Source of the DNA: Saccoglossus kowalevskii
Lineage: Eukaryota > Hemichordata > Enteropneusta > Harrimaniidae
Reading direction: 5' to 3'
Length of the DNA: 43,745 nt
NCBI RefSeq assembly: GCF_000003605.2
Contig: NW_003116948.1
Coordinates: 46,796-90,540, forward strand
The notes under the pieces are model-generated. The model was given only the letters and a program-made list of their open reading frames with translations, had not been told where the DNA came from and ran no database searches. Numbering within the stretch: position 1 is the first letter of the stretch; the number at the start of each line of letters is the position of its first letter. This document shows, piece after piece, positions 27,103 through 38,799 of the stretch. A program made the translations under genes and the position numbers.

Positions 27103-27340
27103 CTTCGGTCCGATGTCTCTTTCCAACTTCGTTTTTAAAAATACCAGGTATAATTATTGTCAAAAACGATCCTTATCGAAAATGATTTCGTTACCATAGG
27201 ATGTCGAAAACCAAAGTGCCCGCCGGATGACACTCACTAATCAGTATGTACTCCGCACATAAAGTTTGTAAATCTTCAGTGCGATGATGGCATTCACTCA
27301 GTGGTGTCTTCCTGTTATATACACCACAACCGTATACTGT

Positions 27341-27350
27341 GTATATAAGG
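27341..27350 (-). promoter_or_regulatory. Candidate TATA box of foxQ1
   Basis: On the minus strand this reads CCTTATATAC, about 240 bases upstream of the chosen foxQ1 ATG. A second TATATAAC lies about 25 bases further downstream. A start site about 30 bases downstream would give a 5' leader of roughly 200 bases. TATA-like words are common in this AT-rich sequence, so this is tentative. Confidence 0.25.
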
Positions 27351-28025
27351 CCTGGTGTGGAAAGTTATTGCCCTGCCTAGCAATTGCCTCGAAATGGCAA
27401 GCGTAGCAAAGGATGGATGGTGTTTTTGAAGCAGTATGTCGGCAGCAGGCGTGGCACACGTCCAATAAATTATGGCCGCCCTAAGTTGCTGTTATTTTTT
27501 CCTATGGCCGTCATATTGAATGAAGGTATTGATATCACTAATTCGACTACCACAGGGAGTGAAGAATTGTCTGCACTTTAAGATGAAGAGGACAGCTAAA
27601 TTGGTTAATCCGTGCTTATACTATTATATGTTAAGTGGTCGTGCCTGCAAGTTGCGGCATCATTCGCCCAAATAATACATTTAAATTACTGGGGAGGACA
27701 AAGAACTGCCGCGCATGTTGAGTGTGTACATAACATCAAGGCGAACAATTGAATTTTTTTATGTTGTTTTGTGCGCGTATTTTCTTCTTGATTGCTAAAA
27801 TTTGCAGCCAAATTTACGAATTGGGACGATCATGACACGACGTGATGTCGTTGACTTCTTCTCATTCACTGCATTTCTTGAGTCCGCAAATCAATTATTT
27901 ACTAATTATTGATTTTGATATTGCAGGATCATCAATCAATGGCAGACAAGTCTAGTCCATCCTATTCCAATAGCAGGACGCTGAACACTGTTGATACCAT
28001 AGGGACATCAATGCCCTTTCTCGTC

Positions 28026-28067
<42 letters not shown>

Positions 28068-30320
28068 CCAGCGAGTCTTCTGAGAGCTTTAACGTGGTTT
28101 TGCCACACACACCTGGTGAGTTTCCATTCAAACACTTAGGGGAGCTGGAGTCATTTGCAAACCAGAAAACAGACCGCCCCCTAATCCTCGTCGCTGATAC
28201 CCGATACACAAGGTTTTGTTGCCTGCATACAAGATGCAGGTAGCTTTACTTCTCTGTGTTCCACCCGACACAATTTCAAATCGTGTGTAAGACAATGGAG
28301 AGTATGTTTGATTAAAAAAACAAAGGAAAATGTAAGAGAATTCACACAAAAAAAGCATAAGTCAATAAACTTATACATTAAGTCGGCTGTCATAACGATT
28401 GCCACATAATTGAGGACCTTTCCATCCAGACTTTCACATTTGCTACCTTAAGCAGATTATATGATAACGTTTGGGAGTAAGTTGGCAAACAACAAGTGAC
28501 TCTGTGCGACCTCTGCCAGCCAGGTGACTTCATTTAGTCGCAGGTTTGGCCCAATGCGGAGACGAGGAAGCCTTGGGGTGTGTCATAAAATGTGACAGAC
28601 ACGAATGCGACCGAATGATTCGCTTCGTTTCACTATTTTACCAACCTTGTTAGCATTCTTCCGTCTTTTAGTAGTTGGGAGTTTAAATAGCAGAGCCGCG
28701 CTTTAAGTTTTTAGCAGCCAGCAGCAGATTACGATGCATGAACACGGCTTACCAACAAGCTACCATTGACAGAATTTGTTCATTTCTCATGCCCTGTTTT
28801 GTAAACATCGATTAATAACCGGCCAGTCATGTTTGTTTCCTATCTTGTCACTTTCCATATGATGAATGGGCAACGCAAACGCAAAGCAAACGAGAGGTGG
28901 CAGCTGTTTCCATGGCAGCCAAGAGGGTCAGAGTTGACACGGCGCGGCTTACGTCAACAGTTTTTCGTTGGGAGTGTAAATCGGAAGCTGTCATGTTTAA
29001 TCTAGTTAAACGTAACCAGGAGAAATGTTTAGAATTGAGAAATATTCTAACCAGCTACCCGAATTCATCATATCATATACTATCATTACTAATATTACGA
29101 GGCGAGGGCTCTTAAACAAATAGAAAAAGAAATTGTTTAATTTTGCGCTAAATTAGAAACTGAAGGTGTTTGATTGATGACTTGGTTTGCTTAACAATCA
29201 TCGAGAACACGATGGGCGAACGAGTTCTATATGCGAATGCTAAGTATTACCGCATATATGGCCGCACCGTGGAAAGCCCGTTGATATCAAACCGTTATAG
29301 TATCTGGTATTTCTGGGGGAAAGCTGCACCAAATATGAGCATTTTTGGATAATTCGAACGTATCTGCCATGCGTAATTTAAATTTCTCGCGCATTTTATC
29401 GAGACAGTGACATTGCTCGAAAATGCCGTTGAGTCATCGCCCTTTCGCAGTGATCACATGGCAGTGGACGTCTACGCGGCGCGTTTTAATTAAATAATTA
29501 AAGATTTAATGATGGAATAATATATATTTTTTTCAGAAAATGTATCCCCATAAAAAACGAACGTTCAAATGTTAAATTTAAAATGTCCCGTCATTCCAAG
29601 CGTTATTAGGAAACGTTTCCCAATCATGTTGGCTAGCGTCGCTGTTTCCGTCTCATTTAGATCGCTGGTTCATAAGTATACAGTACTCACAAGCGATTTT
29701 CAGTAACAGGGTTTAGGTGTATTGCGCCCTCTAGTGACAACGTGGGTGTTGTATTCTCTGCATACTGGATTTGTAAAAATCGTCGCATGTACAAAACATC
29801 CAAGCTACTCCATCATTGCAAACACCCTCAAAAAACTAATGAGTGAATTCCCGTGCACTATGAGATCTCGCGTGACGCGTGAAAGGCGCTATACGTACTT
29901 CTACCGCAAAAATCTAATGATTTAATTTTCGATTTTTTTTATATAGCTCAATGTCGCAATTCCTATCTTTCAGAGAGAATATGACGTTGAGATATCTTTA
30001 ATTCATCAAAATTGACCATCATATAGCACATTTCTAAGCGTGGAAATACCCCCCAAATGTTGTTATGTTCCGTTTCACGCATACTGTGAGATCTCGCAAT
30101 GATCGGAAAATGATTTGATTGAAATTGGCTGCCAAAAAAACAATACCACACCTGTACGTGATATAATGTGAGCGGAATACAACCCGAGAAATATTGAATT
30201 GGACATTGCAATGTGATTTAACACAGGTTATTGGTTTGTGTACATTCGGGTTTCTATCTATGGCAACTAGGTACTCCAAAACATGCACAAAATATTGTTT
30301 GTTATCGTTCTATTTTTTAA
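27351..30320. other. Upstream intergenic region between the two Fox genes, no gene recognised
   Basis: No supported coding sequence. It contains the (TC)n tract listed separately and ordinary AT-rich DNA. Because it is 5' of foxQ1 it is a natural place for promoter-proximal control elements, but I cannot single any out. Confidence 0.5.
28029..28065. repeat. (TC)n microsatellite
   Basis: A pure TC dinucleotide tract of 37 bp. On the minus strand it is (GA)n, the type of sequence bound by GAGA-type factors in some animals. It lies about 930 bp upstream of the foxQ1 start codon. Any regulatory role is speculative. Confidence 0.97.
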
Positions 30321-30324
30321 TGTT

Positions 30325-33300
30325 CATATACTAGTCAGTTACGTAAACAAGGTCAGTTACGAAAACGGTGTTAGATACTAACTGGTCAGTTACGAACACA
30401 AGGTTACATAATAGTCATTTGCGAAAACGGTGTTAGATACTAGTTGGTTACGAATACAAGAGGAGATACTGGTCAGTTACGAGAACAAGGATATATGCTA
30501 GTCAATTACGAACACAAGATTAGATACTAGTTAGTTAAGAAAACAAGGTTAGATACTAGTCAGTTACGAACACCAGGTTAGATACTAGTCATTTACAAAC
30601 ACAAGGTTAGATACTAGTCAGTTACGAACACTATGTTAGATACTAGTCGGTTACGAAAACAAGGTTAGATACTAGTCAGTTACGAAAACAAGGGTAGATA
30701 CTAGTCAGTTACGAAAACAAGGTCAAATACTAGTCAGTTACGAATACAAAGTTACTTACTAGTCATGTACGAACACACTGTTAGATACTAGTCAGTTACG
30801 AAAACAAGTTTAGATACTAGTCAGTTACGAACACAAGGTTAGATACTAGTCAGCTACGAAAACAAGGTTAGATACAAGTCAGTTACGAAACCAGGGTTAC
30901 ATACTAGTCATTTACGAAAACAAGTTTAGATACTAGTCAGTTACGAACACATGATCAGATACTAGTCAGTTACGAACACACGGTTAGATACTAGTCGGTT
31001 ATGAAAACAAGTTTAGATACTAGTTGGTTACGAACACACGGTTAGATACTAGTCAGTTACGAACACAGGGTTAGATACTAGTCAGTTACGAACACAGGGT
31101 TAGATACTAGTCAGTTACGAACACAGGGTTAGATACTAGTCAGTTACGAACACACGGTTAGATACTAGTCGGTTATGAAAACAAGTTTAGATACTAGTTG
31201 GTTACGAACACACGGTTAGATACTAGTCAGTTACGAACACAGGGTTAGATACTAGTCAGTTACGAACACAGGGTTAGATACTAGTCAGTTACGAACACAC
31301 GGTTAGATACTAGTCGGTTATGAAAACAAGTTTAGATACTAGTCAGTTACGAACACAGAGTTACTTACTAATCAGTTACGAACACAGGGTTAGATACTAG
31401 TCGGTTATGATAACAAGTTTAGATACCAATCAGTTACGAACACAGAGTTACTTACTAGTTCGTTACGAACACAGGGTTAGATACTAGTCAGTTACGAACA
31501 CAGGGTTAGATACTAGTCAGTTACGAACACACGGTTAGATACTAGTCAGTTACGAAAACAAGGTTAGATACTAGTCAGTTACGAAAACAAGGTTAGATAC
31601 TAGTCAGTTACGAACACAAGGTCAAATACTAGTCAGTTACGAATACAAAGTTACTTACTAGTCATGTACGAACACACGGTTAGATACTAGTCAGTGTCGA
31701 AAACAAGTTTAGATACTAGTCAGTTACGAACACACGTTAGATACTAGTCAGTTACGAACACAAGGTCAAATACTAGTCAGTTACGAACACAGAGTTACTT
31801 ACTAGTCATTTACGAAAACAAGTTTAGATACTAGTCAGTTACGAACACAAGGTTAGATACTAGTCAGCTACGAAAACAAGGTTAGATACAAGTCAGTTAC
31901 GAAAACAGGGTTACATACTAGTCATTTACGAAAACAAGTTTAGATACTAGTCAGTTACGAACACATGATCAGATACTAGTCAGTTACGAACACACGGTTA
32001 GATACTCGTCGGTTATGAAAACAAGTTTAGATACTAGTTGGTTACGAACACACGGTTAGATACTAGTCAGTTACGAACACAGGGTTAGATACTAGTCAGT
32101 TACGAACACAGGGTTAGATACTAGTCAGTTACGAACACACGGTTAGATACTAGTCGGTTATGAAAACAAGTTTAGATACTAGTTGCTTACGAACACACGG
32201 TTAGATACTAGTCAGTTACGAACACAGGGTTAGATACTAGTCAGTTACGAACACAGGGTTAGATACTAGTCAGTTTCGAACACAGGGTTAGATACTAGTC
32301 AGTTACGAACACACGGTTAGATACTAGTCGGTTATGAAAACAAGTTTAGATACTAGTCAGTTACAAACACAGAGTTACTTACTAGTCAGTTACGAACACA
32401 GGGTTAGATACTAGTCGGTTATGATAACAAGTGTAGATACTAATCAGTTACGAATACAGAGTTACTTACTAGTCCGTTACGAACACAGGGTTAGATACTA
32501 ATCAGTTACGAACACACGGTTAGATACTAGTCAGTTACGAACACACGGTTAGATACTAGTCGGTTATGAAAACAAGGTTAGATACTAGTCAGTTACGAAC
32601 ACAGAGTTACTTACTAGTCATTTACGAAAACAAGTTTAGATACTAGTCAGTTACGAACACAAGGTTAGATACTAGTCCGTTACGAACACAGGGTTAGATA
32701 CTAGTCAGTTACGAACACACGGTTAGATACTAGTCGGTTATGAAAACAAGGTTAGATACTAGTCAGTTACGAACACAGAGTTACTTACTAGTCATTTACA
32801 AAAACAAGTTTAGATACTAGTCAGTTACGAACACAAGGTTAGATACTAGTCAGTTACGAACACAGAGTTACTTACTAGTCAGTTACGAACACAGGGTTAG
32901 ATACTAGTCGGTTATTAAAACAAGTTTAGATACTAGTCAGTTACGAACACAGAGTTACTTACTAGTCATTTACAAAAACAAGTTTAGATACTAGTCAGTT
33001 ACGAACACAAGGTTAGATACTAGTCAGTTACGAACACAGAGTTACTTACTAGTCAGTTACGAACACAGGGTTAGATACTAGTCGGTTATTAAAACAAGTT
33101 TAGATACTAGTCAGTTACGAACACAGAGTTACTTACTAGTTCGTTACGAACACAGGGTTAGATACTAGTCAGTTACGAACACACGGTTAGATACTAGTCG
33201 GTTATGAAAACAAGGTTAGATACTAGTCAGTTACGAACACAGAGTTACTTACTAGTCATTTACGAAAACAAGTTTAGATACTAGTCAGTTACGAACACAA

Positions 33301-33382
33301 GGTTAGATACTAGTCAGTTACGAACACAGGGTGAGATACTAGTCAGTTAAGTAAGATATGAGTCAGTCACAAAAACAAGTGC
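30325..33382. repeat. Minisatellite of about 105 units of 29 bp with higher-order structure
   Basis: Tandem units of 29 bp run for about 3.06 kb. Each contains GATACTAGTCAGTTACGAAC followed by a variable ACA(AGG/GGG/CGG) junction. The period was measured directly (GTCAGTTACG at 31081 and again at 31110). Variant classes recur in order: CGGTTATGAAAACAAG, GAGTTACTTACTAG, CAGCTACG and TAGTTGGTTACG. TAGTTG recurs at 31021, 31195 and 32035, giving steps of 174 bp (6 units) and 1014 bp (35 units less one base). Edge units are the most degenerate (30325-30500 and 33345-33382). The unit has stop codons in every frame, so the array is non-coding. It lies between two divergently transcribed Fox genes. 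Confidence 0.97.
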
Positions 33383-33861
33383 TAAGCTCTCACTAGAAAA
33401 AGTATACTTAGACCCAAAATCATGTTACTTCCAACTTTCCTAGCCATAATATTACTCTGCCACCTCTAATACTAAAATACTATTCCATCGAGACTCCTCC
33501 ACGCCTCGACTGGTGGTCAGAAACGTAGAGGCTGACGTAATTGTAAGTATTGGCCAATTGGATGACCAGCAAAAATGATTTTCAAAAGATTTCCGACATG
33601 ACGATACAAGTGCATTGTGCGTCACAGCGCCACCAATCAGGGGTTTGGTCAGCTAATTTTGTTCAGATTGTTTTCGAGGGGCCCCCTCTGCCCCCGATGC
33701 CGCCGCCACTGAATAATAGTTTAGGCAATTCAAAGACAGTACTGTCGGCGATTTAGGCTTAAAAAAATATACAATTAGACAAAGCACACAGTCTATCTAG
33801 ATAAGGTGTGTTCAGACACCAAGGTATATGGGCAATCTCACAAGACCGTTTCTAGGATAAT
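33383..33861. other. Short non-coding stretch with a GC-rich repeat fragment
   Basis: No gene is recognised. Bases 33645-33712, ending in GATGCCGCCGCCACTGA, resemble 37923-38001, ending in CGTGCCGCCGCCACTGA. This suggests a dispersed repeat fragment of unknown class. Confidence 0.45.
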
Positions 33862-33993
33862 ATTATAGGCCTCCCATTTTTCGCGTCACGATGTGTTTGA
33901 TGTGGCTCCGTGTGACGTATATGACGCATGAAAATCGTGGCATTGTTTGCTTACAAGAAACTCGTAGTGCGCCTCGTCGTGGCGGCGTTTTAA
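33862..33993. mobile_element. Degenerate MITE-like element related to copy A (copy B)
   Basis: The interior aligns with the element at 22510-22646: GTGTGACGTATATGACGCATG here against GTAGCGACGTATACAACGCGTG there, then CATTGTTTGCTTACAAGAAA against CATTGTTTATTTACATGAAA. The right end, GCGCCTCGTCGTGGCGGCGTTTTAAA, corresponds to the right terminus of copy A. The left end (TATTATAGGCCTCCC) is degraded. At about 132 bp it is close to the length of copy A. It has no coding capacity. Confidence 0.5.
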
Positions 33994-34864
33994 AGCTATT
34001 CGTTTGTTTAATGTATGCACATGTGCAATCTAGAGAATTGTAAAGCCGCGCTTTAAAAAGATAAGTGTTCGCTCTATAACAGAACAAATCAGCAAAAAGT
34101 TGGGACAGACTCAAGTTGAGACAGTATTATTTGCATCAGAGTTCACAGATTTTGTTTGCGTTTAGTAATTTTCATTCGGCTACCTGTCGTAAATTAAGCA
34201 TCACGCCACGGGATTGGTAATGTATGTTCAATGTACTAGTATTATGGGAGGGAAATTCATATATTGAATATAATGGATAATATTAACACATTGGAAATTA
34301 ACTGAAATAAAATTGAGGATTTATACCAATATATGACATTTTTTTCTATGTCACCGAACACAATTTCGAGGTACAAAAATATTATAACACGAGTGCAAAC
34401 ATTTAATAAACAATTTATATTTTGGACACATAGACTGTAATATCGACTTTGATTTGGAATATACCTAGATATGATGGTGTGACCGAGCGTAAACATGGCC
34501 ATACTCACCACATACTTAAATGGTTTTGTTATAATTACCTCAAATATCTAGAAATCGCCATACATGTATTCACCCCAGCACCTCCATTCAGACGCATTCT
34601 ATTCGTTCGCCGTTGGGGGCGACCGCCAACGAAGCTGATTTTGTTTACATTTTTTTAACAATGTAATTTGAGCAGCAACGACCTTTGCGGTATTAATTTA
34701 GGAAATACGTGTCCATAAGTAATGTACCATCGAATATGTAGGATAATAGTTTGCAGACGGCTGATAAAAGAAATGTTAGTTGACCAAAAATTCATTTCCC
34801 AGCTGCCGAGAGGTTGTTTTCGTACGCGTAGCATGAACATGAACACATTTTTCTGAACCACGAA

Positions 34865-35030
34865 TTTAAAGCGGGGAGTCGTCATCTGCGCATGCGTCAG
34901 ATGGCCATAGCGTGTCACTGTTTACAAACAAGCTTCTACCCAGGAGCCTTTGAGTTTTTAGCGTGTGTTGTTATCGTCGCTTGGGACTCAATTCCCGCGC
35001 GTGTGCAGGTGACGACCCTCCCGCTTTAAA
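34865..35030. mobile_element. MITE-like element with TTAA-type termini (copy C1)
   Basis: It starts TTTAAAGCGGGGAGTCGTCA and ends GACGACCCTCCCGCTTTAAA, an inverted repeat of about 20 bp. Both termini carry TTAA immediately outside AGCGGG, consistent with piggyBac-type target sites. Length is 166 bp with no coding capacity. The interior matches 35600-35726 but not the interior of the 22.5-kb copy, so there are two subfamilies with shared ends. Confidence 0.65.
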
Positions 35031-35599
35031 CTCAGTATTACTTGGAATAAAAGCTATGATAAAACATAAATAACACGTAGATCGTACCTGGAACATTGAT
35101 AAATATATTTTGTTTATTTGACTATACATCCATGATGAATTGACCTACAATTGTTGTAGTTCGACTGTTTCCGGTGGAGTGAACACGTGTAGTTTGGAGA
35201 CTGCCGCTGAATTCATAAAACTAGATAGATGTTCCAATTGGGATAAGCACAGATTGAACAGCCCTATCTGAAGCGAATAGTCACATAGCAGTGGAAGTTA
35301 CGTCATCCTTATTTTTGACTTTCACACATTCTAAAGTAAATATTCTTAGTTAGCGAGCTGCATTGTGGGAGTTCCTCTATGTCGCACGGCTTCAAACTTC
35401 CATTTGGGATCTCACAAGAAGATAATAATTTCAACATATATTTTACCATCGCTTTTCAAATTATTCAATTCATTTCTGATGTTTGTATTATATTGTGATC
35501 TAGTTGTCTGAAATTTTCAAATTTCAAAACATTTCGTTGTACTTTTGTATCCTTTGTATAATTCAGTCTGTGAAACTTCGTTAAAAGTAATATCACAAT

Positions 35600-35726
35600 A
35601 TTAAAGCGGGGGAGTCTTCGCCTGCGCATGCGCCTTGCGCCCATGAGCCTCTGCGTTTTTGGCGTGTGTTGTTATTGTCGCGGCTTGGGACTCAATTCCA
35701 GCGCGTGCGCAGGTGACGACCCTCGA
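35600..35726. mobile_element. Truncated MITE-like element related to C1 (copy C2)
   Basis: Aligns to 34865-35030 through TTAAAGCGGGGGAGTC, TGCGCATGCG, GCGTGTGTTGTTAT, CTTGGGACTCAATTCC and CAGGTGACGACCCTC. About 30 bp is missing internally, and the right terminus is lost after GACGACCCTC. It lies in the same orientation about 735 bp downstream of C1. Whether it arose by segmental duplication or independent insertion is unclear. Confidence 0.65.
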
Positions 35727-35912
35727 CGATTCTTCTTCGTATGTGTATACTGTATATGTGTGTGTTGTTTGTGAGAATATACCAAGGTGAACGTAATGTC
35801 ACGCCACTTTGAACTTTAGATGAACTATGCATGCAAAGTATTCTTATTGAAACAATACTTCGCGTCAATAATGGACAGCCCCGGGAGAATAGAACCGAGC
35901 TGAATGGGGCGT

Positions 35913-36300
35913 TTTATTATTATTATTATAATTATTGACCTTTATTGCAGATCAAGCTAATAGACATAATATAGAAATCTAAAATTGGCAAAACATATAT
36001 AATGACATAGAATATTACACATATTTCCGTTTTCTTCACATATGCCCGATGAGTGATTTATAAAAAAAAATATCACAGTTCAAAATATTCTTTAAAATAT
36101 AGTTGGTACTCGGCAAAATGTGCTTAGAAAAAATAAAACATCATTTGTCTAAGCTTAAATTTGAAAATTGTCTACATGTAACGAAGCAAATGTCTCTGGA
36201 ATACATGTACTGCTTATGATCATTGTGGGATATATTATATAACATAATAACTGCATTATTTTAAGCTACACGAATTGCATGCATGTTTGCCACATTGTAA
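35913..36300 (-). mobile_element. Probable LINE 3' end (minus strand), coding part not recognised
   Basis: Read on the minus strand, this ends with TCTGCAATAAAGGTCAATAA followed by an (ATA/AAT)n tail at 35917-35937. A poly(A)-signal-like CAATAAA followed by a short trinucleotide tail is characteristic of CR1/L2-type non-LTR retrotransposon 3' ends, and the plus-strand LINE at 39.3 kb ends in the same manner. I saw no reverse transcriptase coding sequence upstream of it, so it would be a 5'-truncated copy. The 5' limit is a guess. Confidence 0.4.
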
Positions 36301-38780
36301 TTACAGATGAATACAATACAGGGTTGAACAGTAACTACGAAAAGGACGTAAATACTAGTATACCAATATAAGAACAGCTACCAAATCTACGCACGTAACG
36401 CACCAGCAGATTGGCTCTAACGTAGCCACCACGCAGCTAGTTTTTTTAAATACAAGTATTGTCCTGTGTAAAATAATATCCTAAATAATAATACACACTA
36501 ACAATTTTAAGGGGCTACCTATTAAGATACACGTGGGGGGCACGCCAAATGCCGGGGGTCAGGGGTATATATACAAACTGATTTATTGATATTAAACATA
36601 ATATCAAACTCAAAAACATATTTCTTACAAGCGTTCACAATACGTTTAAGATTTAACGTGATCGTCTACATAGAACATATGATCAATATCGTTAAGATCA
36701 AGACCAACACTAATAATTAAGATTAAGATTAACGTTGAAGATTGAAAAGCGAAGGCGTGAGTACTCCCCCCCCCCTCTTGCCGCACCCCGTTTGAAACAA
36801 CAATGTAGCTAATTTGCTGACTATTATAACCACAGTCACTCTTCTAGGACGGTTAGGAAGCGCCGCGTCGTTCTATTGTAACTACCCTCGTCTCCATAAA
36901 CATTGAAACAAAAGCGGTGTTAACGAGCTAAGACGTCATTAGCATAAAACTAGCGACGGAAAACACGCGATAAATCATGAGACATTGCGAGAGTTGCGTC
37001 ATTTTTTCCCACAAAGCATTGCAATACGTGGCACTTTACCCTTTCACCGAAGAGCAGACTCAAACACGGAAATAAACATGCTTTGTATATACACGTTTTT
37101 CCCCCGAGAAAATCTTGCTGTCTTGTATGGCATTCTGAAATTATTAATAGTTAATAGAATACTTATTATATACATTAGTATATCACCCACAAAATTCCCA
37201 CACACAAATTAACATCCGGGTATTTTATCCTGTCTCGCCCCTGTCTCGACTGAATCAAAAAGCAGTGCGAAATAAACCGTTCATAAAGTTGTCACAAAGT
37301 AAAGTCATAACAAAAAAGTATTCAAACGAAACTAAATATGACTCGTAGCACCGATACAGCTGAACGGGATGTGTATCAGTCGTCAAATAAAGCGAATGGA
37401 GGGATATGAAAACACAACAATCAAAAATCTCTTACGTCCGATTACTTCCATTGAAAACCATGCATTAAAGCAACATGGCGACCACCTCCATAGACGATGA
37501 AAACATGCAAAATTTCGCCATAAAGTGAATATAAAAACACACAAAAATAGCGAGAATGGACAAAGGAATATTGTAAAGGTTTGCAGATATCAATGTTTTT
37601 AGCGATAAAGTTGTTTTTACACTGAGCGAGGGGTTTATTTTACGGACCGAAAGACGTTTAGAGATCGAGAGAAAGAGACTGTCAATAAAACACCGTTTTT
37701 CTCGAGTAGAGTAACTGTGTTATAACAGTACATTAAAAGCGTCACAAAAATCGTAAAAACTTGACCAGCAATTAACGTTTAAACCTTGTGACTTATCTGG
37801 GACTGTCACATTTGTTTGGACCGGGAGGCTTTTTGTCCAGTGTCGCAGAGGCGACGGCAGGAAATTTTGCATGCGGAGGTGAGATCTGAAATCTACACCC
37901 TCTGAAACGCTATTTCCTGCATTTTGAGGGGCAAATTTTGCTAACACAAATGTTTTCAGCTTGATTGCTGCCCCCCCCCCCGGCCGTGCCGCCGCCACTG
38001 AGATGTTTTGTCCGGGAGACAAACACCGATTCGTTAACACGGCGATAAACGGTCCATCATTTCACAAACCGGCGGTATATATTTGATAATGTTTGAGCGA
38101 AAATAGCGGAAATAAAACACTGTGGAAAATTAATTAACGTTTAGAGTATGCCCTGTATTAATATGTGTACATGTACATATCACGCTGCGTAGTACGAAAT
38201 ATTAGGTTAAATTCCACGTGAGGACAATGACTGCGATACGAGACCACCAATAATCTTAATCGACATGAGTATGAGTAATACCGATCGACAGTTTCTGTCC
38301 CGAATATGAAACGTATTACATGGTCAAACCGAAATTTTATAAGTTACATGTATTGTATTGAAGCAGTAGTATTTTAAAATCACAGTGCCAAAGTATATCA
38401 TATGCATATTCAACTTCCCAACAGCATTGTTCCCCTGACACATTTAATGTGTGTGTTTTTGTTTGTTTGACAAAACGTCTCCCGGACCACAGTTCTTCTA
38501 TCCATGATAGAAAGACAGTGCCCGGACAAATCGTTTCCCGAGTTTTAATTCATGCGTCGAGTGTTTTTAATTTGTGCACCGGTGACGATGACAGTCAAAC
38601 CTATTACATATTGTTTTAATTCAAACGTCGCATTTCTACGAAATACCTTCTTTATTCTACAAATTGTCTAAGATCAATTATTGGAAATACGTTACTATTT
38701 CTCCTTACCGAATTTCGAAACAACAACAACGAAAGAATTGTGTACAATTAGTGTGTTCACACTCGGATTTACCGCGGCCA
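36301..38780. other. Non-coding stretch, no gene recognised
   Basis: Two C homopolymers (36766-36775 and 37971-37981) and the GC-rich repeat fragment near 37923-38001 are present. A 106-codon minus-strand open frame at 37720-38040 overlaps that fragment and reads Gly/Ala-rich through the C-run. I regard it as repeat-derived or spurious. Confidence 0.45.
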
Positions 38781-38799
38781 AAGTATTCACCACCGAAAC

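Noticed and set aside
30325-33382. Regularly repeated short units resembling a CRISPR array
   Set aside because: Units abut directly with no unique spacers, the whole 29-bp unit repeats, and the context is an animal genome. It is a minisatellite.
37720-38040. 106-codon minus-strand open frame with Ala/Gly-rich start
   Set aside because: It reads through an 11-C homopolymer and overlaps a dispersed repeat fragment. Probably not a host gene.
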